Below, one piece after another: positions 52,870 to 62,031 of a stretch of 64,000 bases of DNA (its first letter is position 1; each line of letters begins with the position of its first letter). The position numbers were made by a program, and so were the translations under genes. The notes under the pieces are model-generated. The model saw only the letters and a list, made by a program, of their open reading frames with translations, did not search any database and was not told the origin of the DNA. Where the stretch lies: positions 69,827-133,826 of the forward strand of contig JASGDY010000092.1 in assembly GCA_047606825.1 (NCBI GenBank), read 5' to 3'. Source of the DNA: Rhizosphaericola sp047606825 (GTDB lineage: Bacteria; Bacteroidota; Bacteroidia; Chitinophagales; Chitinophagaceae).

Positions 52870-53014
52870 AATGCAATCGTTAAAAAGGTTAAAAAAAAGG
52901 TATTGTCAATTTAAGATAGTCTTCAACTATTTCTAAGATTCTAATATATTGATAATCAATGATGAAAATGATTAAAAACCATCTCAGATTAAGAAGCTGT
53001 TTGAGTTATTTATT

Positions 53015-53065
53015 TCCTTCTCCGCACAGTCTCCCGCCGCGGCGGGGACTGTGCGGAGAAGGAAT
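53015..53065. repeat. strong GC-rich hairpin between glpD and glpK
   Basis: 18-bp perfect arms (53015-53032 and 53048-53065; TTCCTTCTCCGCACAGTC) enclose CCCGCCG against CGGCGGG (53034-53047), so nearly the whole 51 nt folds. Just outside, CTGTTTGAGTTA (52998-53009) and TAACTCAAACAG (53112-53123) form another inverted pair. It may cut or attenuate the transcript between glpD and glpK, or be a mobile palindrome of the same family as 51252-51302. Confidence 0.7.
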
Positions 53066-53149
53066 ACACGTTTTTATGTATTGGAAGCATATAAAACGGT
53101 ACAGAAAAACTTAACTCAAACAGTCTCTAGAAATACTAAAAAAAGATAT

Positions 53150-54712
53150 TTACTTCAACTCATATACTTTGGCCAGTTGGGCAAATTCGGTGATTTCCGA
53201 ATCGACCCATTTGGGGGATTTCCCCAGTTCCCGGGCGATGATGTCGGCCACTTTGGGACTCGCCTTTACTGCCGCCCTTGCATCGAGGAAAAGTAAACGA
53301 AACCTTCTGGCCAGCACGTCTTCCACTTTGACAGCCATTTCATTGCGTACGGCAAATACTACATTAGCAACCGTGTACGCATATTCCGGCAAAAGGCGTT
53401 CCGCCAAGGCGGGTTCCCGGCCTTCCATTTCTTGGATTGCTTTCAGGTCGGAGCCATAAAAATGCAGCTCGCTGTGATGGTCAACCTGCGTATCATAGCC
53501 GTGGATATGGAGGTCTTCGGTGACGCATTTCCGTGCAGGGATTTCGCCCAGTTCGATGGCCTTGTCTATGGTATCTTCCGCCATTTTCCGGAATGTCGTC
53601 CATTTACCGCCAATAATGGTGATAAGCCCCGAATCGGAGACAATGATCTTATGGCTTCTGGAGATTTCCTTCGTGTTTTTTCCGTCGGCCTGTGGAGCGG
53701 CAAGCGGGCGCAACCCTGCAAACACGGCCAAAACGTCTTTCCGTGTCGGCTGCTTGACGAGGTATTGGCGTGCCGTTTCCAATATAAAATCGACCTCCTG
53801 TTCCAAGGCGCGTGGTTCCAATTCGGGATGGTCGCGCAACGTGTCGGTAGTGCCCACGATAATCTTGTTGTGCCACGGTACGGCAAACAAAACGCGTCCG
53901 TCACTCGTCTTGGGAATCATCAGTGCATTGTCAACCGGCAAAAAACTTCTGTCCAGCGTGAGGTGCACGCCTTGGCTCGGCCGTACGAAATGTGGCGCGT
54001 TGGGACGGTCCATCTGTAGGATATTGTCGGCATAGACGCCTGTGGCGTTGATAATGGATTTGCCGTAGATGTCGTGCGTCTTGCCCGACTCCACATCTTT
54101 TGCCTTGATGCCGACGATTTTACCTTTCCCGTCTTTCAGCACGTCCGTCACCTTGAAGTAGTTTAGGACACAGGCACCGTTTTCGACGGCAGTTTGCGCA
54201 ACGTTAAGCGCCAGCCGCGCGTCGTCAAATTGGCCATCCTGATAGACGACGCCGCCTTTCAGCCCTTTGGGCTGTATGGTCGGCAGGTCTTCTACGACCT
54301 TGTGTTTGTTGATGTATCTGGATTTCCCCAAGCTGAGTTTGCCCGCCAGGAAATCATAAAATTTTAGTCCGATGGTATATTTGATATTGTCCCAAAGCGT
54401 ATAGTTGGGAATGACGAAAGATGTATTCCTTGTCAGGTGCGGCGCATTTTTCAGCAACAGGCCACGTTCATGGCAAGCCTCTTTTACCAGACCCAGATCG
54501 CCCTGTGCCATATAGCGGACACCGCCATGGACCAGTTTGGTTGCCTTGCTGGAAGTGCCTTTGGCGAAATCTGCCTGTTCGACCAGTATAGTAGCATAAC
54601 CACGCGTAGCGGCATCCATGGCAATGCCCAGTCCCGTGGCACCTCCACCGATGACAACCACGTCCCATTGCCGTTGCTTTTCCAATTGTGCTATAAGCGC
54701 ATCCCGTTTCAT
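53150..54712 (-). CDS. glpD: glycerol-3-phosphate dehydrogenase (FAD-dependent)
   Basis: Membrane-associated flavoprotein of 520 residues that oxidises glycerol 3-phosphate to dihydroxyacetone phosphate and passes electrons to quinone. FAD site VVVIGGGATGLGIAMDAATR is near residue 20-39; TSSKATKLVHGGVRYM and NATGVYADNI follow, with the C-terminal DAO_C domain (LPEYAYTVANVVFAVRNEM). Start set at 54712 (MKRDALIAQLEK); the alternative at 54730 would lie inside the putative promoter. Next to the GlpR-type regulator, divergent. Confidence 0.95.
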   Translation of the reverse strand: MKRDALIAQLEKQRQWDVVVIGGGATGLGIAMDAATRGYATILVEQADFAKGTSSKATKLVHGGVRYMAQGDLGLVKEACHERGLLLKNAPHLTRNTSFVIPNYTLWDNIKYTIGLKFYDFLAGKLSLGKSRYINKHKVVEDLPTIQPKGLKGGVVYQDGQFDDARLALNVAQTAVENGACVLNYFKVTDVLKDGKGKIVGIKAKDVESGKTHDIYGKSIINATGVYADNILQMDRPNAPHFVRPSQGVHLTLDRSFLPVDNALMIPKTSDGRVLFAVPWHNKIIVGTTDTLRDHPELEPRALEQEVDFILETARQYLVKQPTRKDVLAVFAGLRPLAAPQADGKNTKEISRSHKIIVSDSGLITIIGGKWTTFRKMAEDTIDKAIELGEIPARKCVTEDLHIHGYDTQVDHHSELHFYGSDLKAIQEMEGREPALAERLLPEYAYTVANVVFAVRNEMAVKVEDVLARRFRLLFLDARAAVKASPKVADIIARELGKSPKWVDSEITEFAQLAKVYELK

Positions 54713-54727
54713 AAGGCAAATTTTATT

Positions 54728-54760
54728 CAAAAGTAATAAATCGAAACAAAAAGTAACAAA
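54728..54760 (-). promoter_or_regulatory. putative glpD promoter
   Basis: On the minus strand TTTG (54760-54757), 21 nt, then TACTTTTG (54735-54728), a TAnnTTTG match. The expected start of transcription is about 54722, giving a leader of about ten bases before ATG at 54712. The spacer to the divergent GlpR gene (54713-54845) may hold the operator. Confidence 0.45.
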
Positions 54761-54845
54761 TAAATATTATTTTAACTATTTATTTCATTTTTTTCTCTGT
54801 GCAACTTTGGTTATTTTTACATCATACAATACAAAGCTACGCGAC

Positions 54846-55622
54846 ATGCATTTTGAATCCATGACACAGAGACACAGCTATATCCTCAAACTATTGCAGG
54901 CAGAGGAATCGGTGAAGGTTGCGGATCTTGCCGATATGCTTAAAGTGTCACTCGTAACCATTCGAAAGGATTTGAAAATATTGGAAAGTAAAAGCCTCCT
55001 TTTCCGTACACATGGTTTTATCAGCAAATCAGACCCCTACCCCAAGGAGGTCAACGTCAATGAAAAGGAAAGCATCTTTTTGGACGAAAAAATCAGGATC
55101 GGGCAAGCGGCGGCACAGCTTGTCAACAACAACAATCCCATCTTGATTGCCTCCGGCACGACCGTGCTGCAGATGGCCAAACAGCTCAACACTGCTGAAA
55201 GAAAAAACCTGATGATTGTCACTTCCGCCATGAACGTCGCCATGGCGCTCTGCGAAAAACCCAACATAGAGATATTGCAGCTGGGTGGCATCGTGCGCCA
55301 TTCCTCCACGTCCGTCGTAGGACCTTATGCCGAGTCGATGTTGCAGGGACTTGCGTTCAGCACGCTTTTCCTCGGCGTGGACGGCATCGAGGCAGAATAC
55401 GGCTGTTCCACTTCCAACGTGCTGGAAGCCAAGCTCAACAGCGAAATGATTAAGGTCGCCCAGAAAACCATCGTGCTGACCGACTCTTCAAAATTTGGGA
55501 AAAAGGGTTTTGGCCGCATATGCGGCCTGTCGGACATCGACCAGATTATCACCGACAAAAACATCACCCCGCAGTCCGCCAAGAAAATAGAAGAGGCTGG
55601 CGTGGAGCTCACAATTGTATAA
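54846..55622 (+). CDS. DeoR/GlpR-family transcriptional regulator
   Basis: Sugar-phosphate-sensing repressor of 258 residues. An N-terminal DeoR winged helix-turn-helix (SYILKLLQAEESVKVADLAD, MLKVSLVTIRKDLKIL) is followed by the DeoRC phosphate-binding domain (IGQAAAQLVNNNNPILIASG, and VLTDSSKFGKKGFGRICGL). Divergent from glpD and nearest to the glycerol genes, so it very likely represses them and responds to glycerol 3-phosphate. Start at 54846; the next ATG (54861) is also possible. A bidirectional terminator separates it from gap. Confidence 0.92.
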   Translation: MHFESMTQRHSYILKLLQAEESVKVADLADMLKVSLVTIRKDLKILESKSLLFRTHGFISKSDPYPKEVNVNEKESIFLDEKIRIGQAAAQLVNNNNPILIASGTTVLQMAKQLNTAERKNLMIVTSAMNVAMALCEKPNIEILQLGGIVRHSSTSVVGPYAESMLQGLAFSTLFLGVDGIEAEYGCSTSNVLEAKLNSEMIKVAQKTIVLTDSSKFGKKGFGRICGLSDIDQIITDKNITPQSAKKIEEAGVELTIV

Positions 55623-55742
55623 AAAGTAGTCGGCGGACTTTATCAACCATATTGCAAGATGCTACCAAAGGGAAGCTCCTACCTACGGAGCTGAAACACC
55701 CAATATTTTCAACCCCTGCTGACCTGGACAATTGTTAAAAAT

Positions 55743-55780
55743 AAAAACGGTTGTCCGAAATTTTTCGGACAACCGTTTTT
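55743..55780. terminator. bidirectional terminator between the regulator and gap
   Basis: AAAAACGGTTGTCCGAAA (55743-55760) pairs fully with 55763-55780; loop TT. A5 and T5 shoulders let it stop transcripts from both converging genes. Confidence 0.88.
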
Positions 55781-55816
55781 ATAGAAGATGACTTCCCGTC
55801 TTTCTGTCTTTTTACT

Positions 55817-56830
55817 TTATTTAGAAATCAGACCTGCAAAGTAATGCACGGTGCGAACCAACTGGCTTACGTAGCTCATTTCGTTGTCGTACCAGCTTAC
55901 TACTTTTACGAGTTGTTTGTCGCCAGCGCTGATAACTTTGGTCTGCGTTGCGTCAAACAAAGAACCGAAGTGCATACCCACGATGTCGGAACTTACGATT
56001 TCGTCTTCGTTGTAGCCAAAGCTTTCGTTGCTTGCCGCTTTCATGGCAGCGTTGACTTCATCGACCGTTACTTTTTTGCTGACAAGAGCGACCAGTTCCG
56101 TAGTAGAACCTGTGATGACAGGTACACGTTGCGCACCGCCGTCCAGTTTGCCTTTCAGTTCGGGCAATACCAGTCCGATGGCTTTTGCAGCACCAGTAGA
56201 GTTGGGGACGATATTGGCAGCCGCAGCGCGCGCACGACGCAGATCGCCTTTGGGGTGGGGACCGTCCAGCGTATTCTGGTCGTTGGTATAAGCATGGATA
56301 GTCGTCATGCTACCTACTTCGATGGTAAATGCATCGTTCAATGCCTGAGCCATCGGTGCAAGGCAGTTGGTCGTGCAGGAAGCACCACTGATGATGGTCT
56401 CGCTACCGTCCAGGATGGAGTGGTTGACATTGTAGACGATAGTCTTCATGTCTCCTGTCGCAGGCGCGGAGATGACGACTCTTTTGGCGCCGGCTTTGAT
56501 GTGCGCTTCGGCTTTTTCTGCGGAAGTGAAGAAGCCAGTGCTTTCAATCACTACGTCCACGTCATGCTCTCCCCAGGGAATCTGTGCCGGGTCTCTCTGT
56601 GCGTATATTTTCACGGCATCTCCGTTAACGATGATGGAGTCCGCATTGCTGGAAACCTCGCCTTCAAAACGACCTTGTGCGCTGTCGTATTTCAATAGGT
56701 GCGCAAGTGTTTTAGGGTCTGTCAAGTCGTTGATTGCAACCACTTCGATACCTTCCATGTTGTATATCTGTCGGAAAACAAGGCGGCCGATACGTCCAAA
56801 ACCGTTAATAGCTACTTTTACTGTACTCAT
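55817..56830 (-). CDS. gap: glyceraldehyde-3-phosphate dehydrogenase, type I
   Basis: Glycolytic enzyme of 337 residues. NAD-binding AINGFGRIGRLVFRQI at 8-23 and the catalytic Cys152 in GASCTTNCLAP, with the later TTIHAYTNDQNTLDGPH and WYDNEMSYVSQLVRTVHYF segments, are typical. Length is normal. It lies next to the glycerol locus, whose product DHAP feeds the same pathway through triose-phosphate isomerase (not in the window). Confidence 0.96.
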   Translation of the reverse strand: MSTVKVAINGFGRIGRLVFRQIYNMEGIEVVAINDLTDPKTLAHLLKYDSAQGRFEGEVSSNADSIIVNGDAVKIYAQRDPAQIPWGEHDVDVVIESTGFFTSAEKAEAHIKAGAKRVVISAPATGDMKTIVYNVNHSILDGSETIISGASCTTNCLAPMAQALNDAFTIEVGSMTTIHAYTNDQNTLDGPHPKGDLRRARAAAANIVPNSTGAAKAIGLVLPELKGKLDGGAQRVPVITGSTTELVALVSKKVTVDEVNAAMKAASNESFGYNEDEIVSSDIVGMHFGSLFDATQTKVISAGDKQLVKVVSWYDNEMSYVSQLVRTVHYFAGLISK

Positions 56831-56960
56831 TTTTTAACGTTATTGATTGAAAAATAGTCCGCGAATTTACAGAGATTAAATGAATATGACATTAAATTTT
56901 ATCCTTTGTTATTTTTGGCCATGCCCGTCGGAGGATTTTGAAAAATATTTTAACCAAAAA

Positions 56961-56991
56961 TTTGTTCAAACGAAAATATGGCGTACTTTTG
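56961..56991 (+). promoter_or_regulatory. Bacteroidota promoter of tRNA-Glu
   Basis: TTTG (56961-56964), 19 nt, TACTTTTG (56984-56991): a full match to the TTTG-N19-TAnnTTTG consensus of the phylum's primary sigma factor. Transcription should start near 56998, 17 nt before the tRNA. Confidence 0.8.
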
Positions 56992-57014
56992 CACTCCCCA
57001 AATCAAGGGGTTAT

Positions 57015-57086
57015 GGAGCGTTGGTCAAGGGGTTAAGACACCTCCCTTTCACGGAGGAATCACGGGTTCGATTCCCGTACGCTCTA
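57015..57086 (+). tRNA. tRNA-Glu (anticodon UUC)
   Basis: 72-nt cloverleaf: acceptor GGAGCGT with ACGCTCT, D arm GGTCAAGGGGTTAAGACACC, anticodon stem CCTCC/GGAGG with loop CTTTCAC (anticodon TTC at 57046-57048 approximately), T arm CGGGTTCGATTCCCG. CCA is not encoded. The perfect promoter upstream supports it. Confidence 0.95.
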
Positions 57087-57280
57087 CAAAGGAAAGGTTT
57101 AAAAGTTGCAAAGGCGCTGAGTGTCAACTCAACGCCTTTTGTCTTTTCAGGAAGATCTGTTGGCTTGTGGGTAAAGACGGATGGCTGGAAAGGCGAGAAG
57201 ATTGAATGGGTTTAAAAATTGTAGAATAAGATAGGCTTTTTGGTTTTTACTTTGCTGAATGCTCCAGATGATATTGTCAA

Positions 57281-57327
57281 TTCAAACAACGAAGCCCGAT
57301 TTCATCAATCGGGCTTCGTTGTTTGAA
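57281..57327 (-). terminator. terminator of the symporter gene
   Basis: Perfect 21-bp inverted repeat (57281-57301 with 57307-57327, TTCAAACAACGAAGCCCGATT) and loop TCATC; 53 nt past the symporter stop on the minus strand. Confidence 0.8.
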
Positions 57328-57379
57328 TGGCTTTTTATCTTCTCCAAACGTTCTTTACGCTTTTTGTTTTTCCTTTAGA

Positions 57380-59050
57380 TTACCAATACAACGTGTACAA
57401 CGCTACGAGTATTCCGAGCGTAATCAACGCTCCAACGGCATATCCGGGAGACACTTTGAACATGGACGTGTCCACCTGCAAAGCGTGTTCTTCCGCACGT
57501 TTCCTATTTCCGGCCAGGGAGATGATAATCATCGATACAAAACAGATTACAAACACGATACCCATTCTGTCCATGAACGAAATTTCATAAACGCCGTTGG
57601 CATTGGGTGCAGCCAGATGCAGCGGTGCGAGGAAACTCAAATCCACCATGCCAGGCAGGAACTTCAACAGACAAGACAGCAAAAATCCGACGATAATGGA
57701 AAACAGTGCTGCTGGCGAAGTCGTCTTTTTCCAGAAAAAGCCGAGCAGGAACATAGCCAATATGCCCGGCGACACAAAGCCCGTGTATTCTTGGATGTAT
57801 TGGAAACCACCTTTTTTGTCAATGCCCATGAACGGCGCAATGATGATCGCCAATACCATGGCAATGACCACGACCGTCTTGCCGACGATGACGAGTTTCT
57901 TTTCGTCCGCTTCTATATTGATGCGTTTTTTGTAAATATCCAATGTGAAAATAGTCGATATACTGTTGGCCTTTCCGGCAAGCGATGCCACGATGGCAGC
58001 CGTCAACGCCGCAAACGCGACACCTTTGAGTCCGGCCGGCAACAGGTTGAGCAATACGGGATATGCCCTGTCCGGGTTCAGTTCACCGTTTTGCAGCATT
58101 TCCGTTTGGAAATAACCGTTTTTGTGCAGTACATACGCCGCAATACCAGGAATGACCACAATCGCGGGCATCAACAGTTTGAGGAAGCCAGCAAACAGCA
58201 ACCCGTTCCTCGCCGTCTTGAGGTCGGCACCCAACGCACGCTGCGTGATATATTGGTTACATCCCCAATAGTTGAGGTTTACGATCCACATACCGCCGAC
58301 CAGCACGCTCAGACCCGGCAGGTCGAGGTAGTTGGGATTGTCCGGATGGAATATCATGTGGAAATGGTCATTGGCCTGGTCTTCGAGGATATGCAGGCTC
58401 TTCAAGATGCCTTTGACTTGAAAATGATCCCCAATCAGGTTGAGTGCCAGATAAGTCGTGGCAAGACCGCCCAATATCAAAAAGAAGACCTGGATGACAT
58501 CCGTGTAGCCAATCACTTTCATACCGCCGAGTGCGATGAACACCGCAAAAACCGCCAACACGCCCATACAAAGTCCAAAATTAATCCCCGAAATACTGTT
58601 GATCGCCAACGCTCCCAGGTACAATATGGACGTGAGGTTGACGACCACATACAGCAACAACCAGAACACGGCCATAATCATTGCCACTGTATCGCCATAA
58701 CGCTGGCTTAGAAACTGCGGCATCGTAAAAATCTTGTTTTTCAGGTACACCGGCATGAAAAAAACAGCTACCACTATCAATGTCGCTGCTGCCATCCATT
58801 CATACGTGGAGATGGCCAACCCCATCTTAAAACCCGAACCGCTCATACCGATAAACTGCTCGGCAGAGATATTGGACGCGATCAAAGACGAACCAATGGC
58901 CCACCATGTAAGTGAACCCTCGGCAAGGAAATAGTCCTTGGAACTTAAACTTGCGGATTTTTTGCGTCGGTAAATCCAAAACCCATAACCCGCGACAATA
59001 ACAAAATAGACTAAAAATACGATATAGTCCGCCGTTGACAACTGGTGCAT
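57380..59050 (-). CDS. sodium:solute symporter (SSS family, sugar-type)
   Basis: Polytopic transporter of 556 residues with about 14 membrane helices. N-terminal TADYIVFLVYFVIVAGYGFW, then LTWWAIGSSLIASNISAEQF and the long helix region SGSGFKMGLAISTYEWMAAA are the SSS signature, and YWGCNQYITQRALGADLKTA plus LLPAGLKGVAFAALTAAIVA mark the SGLT-like sugar branch. Likely a Na+-coupled sugar or polyol importer. A sequence-based substrate is not possible. It has its own terminator. Confidence 0.93.
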   Translation of the reverse strand: MHQLSTADYIVFLVYFVIVAGYGFWIYRRKKSASLSSKDYFLAEGSLTWWAIGSSLIASNISAEQFIGMSGSGFKMGLAISTYEWMAAATLIVVAVFFMPVYLKNKIFTMPQFLSQRYGDTVAMIMAVFWLLLYVVVNLTSILYLGALAINSISGINFGLCMGVLAVFAVFIALGGMKVIGYTDVIQVFFLILGGLATTYLALNLIGDHFQVKGILKSLHILEDQANDHFHMIFHPDNPNYLDLPGLSVLVGGMWIVNLNYWGCNQYITQRALGADLKTARNGLLFAGFLKLLMPAIVVIPGIAAYVLHKNGYFQTEMLQNGELNPDRAYPVLLNLLPAGLKGVAFAALTAAIVASLAGKANSISTIFTLDIYKKRINIEADEKKLVIVGKTVVVIAMVLAIIIAPFMGIDKKGGFQYIQEYTGFVSPGILAMFLLGFFWKKTTSPAALFSIIVGFLLSCLLKFLPGMVDLSFLAPLHLAAPNANGVYEISFMDRMGIVFVICFVSMIIISLAGNRKRAEEHALQVDTSMFKVSPGYAVGALITLGILVALYTLYW

Positions 59051-59295
59051 ACAGTAGCAATAAAAGATGAAATAAGTCTAAAAAATAAGTAACAAACCTT
59101 ACAAATATAAGTTATTATTTAAATCTGCAATTATTTTTTGTACAAAATACTTTTAATAAGACCTTTGGACAACGCAACGACACTGACCGTAAAAGGTCCG
59201 ATTTTGCCAGCCTGAAACGCTGGAACTTGCATAGCCCCGGTTTTTCTCTTTTCAACGTTTGACTGGCTTCGCGCTTTTCACGTTAAGTGTTCCCA

Positions 59296-59323
59296 CTTTT
59301 TGTTTTTGCCTTTTTACTTTTGC
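59296..59323 (-). repeat. A-rich boundary element, exact core copy (reverse)
   Basis: Reverse complement of the cores at 32937-32963 and 44844-44870 without mismatch over 27 nt. It ends 21 nt before the cardiolipin synthase ATG and reads T-rich on the coding strand, including TACTTTTG at 59315-59322. Confidence 0.85.
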
Positions 59324-59343
59324 TTTTGCCTTAACTTTATGCC

Positions 59344-60795
59344 ATGTCGCTTATCGTCGCCCTCGAGGTACTTTATGTATTGCTGATGATTGCATCGTCC
59401 CTGCATGTCGTTTATAATTATAAGGACAGCGGAAAAGCATTCGCCTATCTGATATTGATTCTTTTCCTTCCCGTATTGGGTACGGTCATCTACCTCTTGC
59501 TGGGACTCAACAAGCGCAAACACAAAATGTACAACCGCAAACTCATCGCCGACCAGCACATGGAACGCCGCGTAGAGGCCTTTGTGCGTATGTCCAACAA
59601 TGCCATCATGGAAAAAAGAGCAGAAGACCTCGGCCGCCAGACCCGGCTCGCCCGACTCTTGTCCAACGACAATTACACGCCGCTCACGCCTTACAACAAG
59701 GTGGATATCTTCAACAACGGAGAAAACGCTTTTCCTGCAATCCTCGACAGCCTGCGCCAGGCACGCAACCATATACATATCGAATACTACATCATCGAAG
59801 ACGGAAAAATCTTCCATGAAATTATGGAAATACTACTGCAAAAAGCTCAGCAAGGCGTGCAGGTGCGTGTCATCTTCGATGATTTTGGCAGCAAGGATAT
59901 CCGGAAAGCGTACAAAAAAGAACTACAAAAAGGCGGCGTGGAAATCTATCCTTTTCTCAAGCTCTATTTTGTCGCGCTCGCCAACAGGATCAATTACCGT
60001 AACCACCGCAAAATCATCATCATTGACGGCTACACCGCGTTTACCGGCGGCATCAACATCAGCGACCGCTACTGCAACACCGACGATACCCAACAATATT
60101 GGCGGGACACGCATCTCAAAATAGAAGGTTACGGTGCCTATCCCATGCAGAGCATCTTCCTCGCCGACTGGAATTTCTGTTCCGGGCAGCACATCGAACC
60201 CAACAACCATTTTTTCCCCGAGCTTCCCTCTTATTTCAAGGAACAGGACACCATTGTACAGATTGCCTCCTGCGGCCCCGACTCGACATACCCGACTATC
60301 CTGTATGCCATCATCGCAGCCATCTCCGCCGCCAAGTCCGAAATCCTGATTACCACACCATATTTCATCCCGCCGAGTTCCCTGCTCAATACGCTGCGAA
60401 TCGCGGCTCTCAGCGGTGTCCACATCAAGATACTCGTTCCGTACAGGTCGGACAGTAGGGTTGTCAATATGGCAAGTGCTTCTTTTTTTGACGAAATCCT
60501 CGACTACGGCATCGAAGTGTACCAATATGAAAAAGGGTTTGTACACAGCAAGGTAATGGTATGCGACCGTGAGTTGGCTATCGTCGGCACCGCCAACATG
60601 GACATCCGCAGCTTTGACCTCAACTTCGAAATCAACGTACAAGTATATGATAAGGATGTCGCGTGCCGTCTTGCCGACGACTTTGCCAACGACCTCAGAA
60701 GTGCGCAAAGAATCGATCCGGAACAATGGCAAAACCGACCGATCCACAAAAAAATGGTCGGTAAAATTTTTAGGCTGGCATCATCGCTGATGTAA
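59344..60795 (+). CDS. cls: cardiolipin synthase
   Basis: Phospholipase-D superfamily enzyme of 483 residues that joins two phosphatidylglycerols. Two N-terminal membrane helices (1-20, 33-53) anchor it. The two HKD motifs are NHRKIIIIDG (His221, Lys223, Asp228) and VHSKVMVCDR (His401, Lys403, Asp408), each followed by the FTGGINIS or VGTANMDIRS loop. Length is normal. The start is preceded by the T-rich boundary element. Confidence 0.95.
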   Translation: MSLIVALEVLYVLLMIASSLHVVYNYKDSGKAFAYLILILFLPVLGTVIYLLLGLNKRKHKMYNRKLIADQHMERRVEAFVRMSNNAIMEKRAEDLGRQTRLARLLSNDNYTPLTPYNKVDIFNNGENAFPAILDSLRQARNHIHIEYYIIEDGKIFHEIMEILLQKAQQGVQVRVIFDDFGSKDIRKAYKKELQKGGVEIYPFLKLYFVALANRINYRNHRKIIIIDGYTAFTGGINISDRYCNTDDTQQYWRDTHLKIEGYGAYPMQSIFLADWNFCSGQHIEPNNHFFPELPSYFKEQDTIVQIASCGPDSTYPTILYAIIAAISAAKSEILITTPYFIPPSSLLNTLRIAALSGVHIKILVPYRSDSRVVNMASASFFDEILDYGIEVYQYEKGFVHSKVMVCDRELAIVGTANMDIRSFDLNFEINVQVYDKDVACRLADDFANDLRSAQRIDPEQWQNRPIHKKMVGKIFRLASSLM

Positions 60796-60907
60796 GTAGG
60801 GACTGCTGTTTGACTGACACTAAACCATTAAAACGGGTACTGGCGTGGCGTATTCGCCCGCCAGCTAAGATTTGAATATTTCCCACCGAAGGAAGGTAAG
60901 TACATCC

Positions 60908-61987
60908 TCACACCCCTAGCATTTGTCGGTACAGTTGGATATATTGTTGCGCGGTGTTTTCCCAGCTAAACATTGCCGCACGTTGCTTCGATGCCTCAAC
61001 AAGCTCAGGCCTGTTTTTTATGTCATTCAAAACGTGGGTCGTCATGTTGGCGATCGCGTCTGGTTCATAGCCTTCAAAATAATAAGCGACATCCCCGCCT
61101 ATTTCAGGTAGAGAAGTTGCCTTGGACAACAGCACTGGTTTGCCAAAAAACATTGCCTCAATGACGGGCAAGCCAAAACCTTCCGCCTTGGACGGGAACG
61201 GCAGCGCGGCACAGTTTTGCAGGTACCAGTTGCGTGCGCCATCGGGAATGGTACCCAAGACATGGACCCTGTCGGCTACGCCCAGCTCGGCAGCATACGC
61301 CATCAGGGAACGATGGTATTCCGGGTCGGTGATGCGTCCTGCAACGACCAGTTCATAGTCATTATGGAGCAGCATGGCAGGAAGGACTTTAAAGTTCTTT
61401 TTGTCTTCCACAAAGCCCACCGTAAAAAAGAAAGGGTTCTTCGGTACATAGTCGGGAATGGTTATGGCAGGCATATCCGTAGACAGGCAATTGTAGATTA
61501 CCTCGACTTTGGCAGGGTCGATTGCGTAATTGTGGACGATGTCGGATTTTACAAAATGGGATATCGTCACTATTTTGTCCGACTTGCGGATGCGCCGCCC
61601 CAGCTCCCTAAAAAACTGCATCCGTTTTTCATCCGAAACATTTTCATGCAAGAAATTCAGGTCATGTATGGTCAGCAATCTTTTCCCGGAATAAAAATCG
61701 GGGAAATATTTGCTGTTTTGCCCTGTCGTATGCCACAACTGGTAACGGTTTTTGTTTGGAATGAAAAACTTGTACAACTTGTTGATTTCGTAGACAGGGT
61801 AATATTTCTGACAGTACGCAACGGCGTTCCTAGGAGCGAAAAGGGTAATGTCAAAACCCCGGGACACATCCATCCGATGTAGGGAATTGACGATGTTCTG
61901 ACAATGTACGGAGATGCCTGTATAGGGATACCGCATTGGCCCAAGGTCTATGAGAACTCTTGGAAGTTGGCTCGGCGCGTGGTTCAT
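60908..61987 (-). CDS. glycosyltransferase family 4 (group 1)
   Basis: GT-B glycosyltransferase of 359 residues. N-terminal RVLIDLGPMRYPYTGISVHC has the loop that faces the donor; the C-terminal domain has GFVEDKKNFKVLPAML, then LPFPSKAEGFGLPVIEAMFF with the E-x7-E motif that binds the nucleotide sugar. It heads a minus-strand group with two more glycan genes, likely for a surface polysaccharide or glycoprotein. Spacing to the next gene upstream is 44 nt. Confidence 0.9.
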   Translation of the reverse strand: MNHAPSQLPRVLIDLGPMRYPYTGISVHCQNIVNSLHRMDVSRGFDITLFAPRNAVAYCQKYYPVYEINKLYKFFIPNKNRYQLWHTTGQNSKYFPDFYSGKRLLTIHDLNFLHENVSDEKRMQFFRELGRRIRKSDKIVTISHFVKSDIVHNYAIDPAKVEVIYNCLSTDMPAITIPDYVPKNPFFFTVGFVEDKKNFKVLPAMLLHNDYELVVAGRITDPEYHRSLMAYAAELGVADRVHVLGTIPDGARNWYLQNCAALPFPSKAEGFGLPVIEAMFFGKPVLLSKATSLPEIGGDVAYYFEGYEPDAIANMTTHVLNDIKNRPELVEASKQRAAMFSWENTAQQYIQLYRQMLGV

Positions 61988-62031
61988 TTATCTGTATTAA
62001 TCCGACAAAATTAGGGGCAAAATAAACCATT

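Noticed and set aside
57323..58711. 462-codon open frame on the plus strand
   Set aside because: Antisense of the symporter gene; Gln/His/Arg-rich translation typical of a shadow of membrane-protein codons.
59296..59344. Boundary element as a plain sigma promoter
   Set aside because: TACTTTTG fits, but the nearest TTTG is about 12 nt upstream rather than 19-21, so a normal promoter is not proved.
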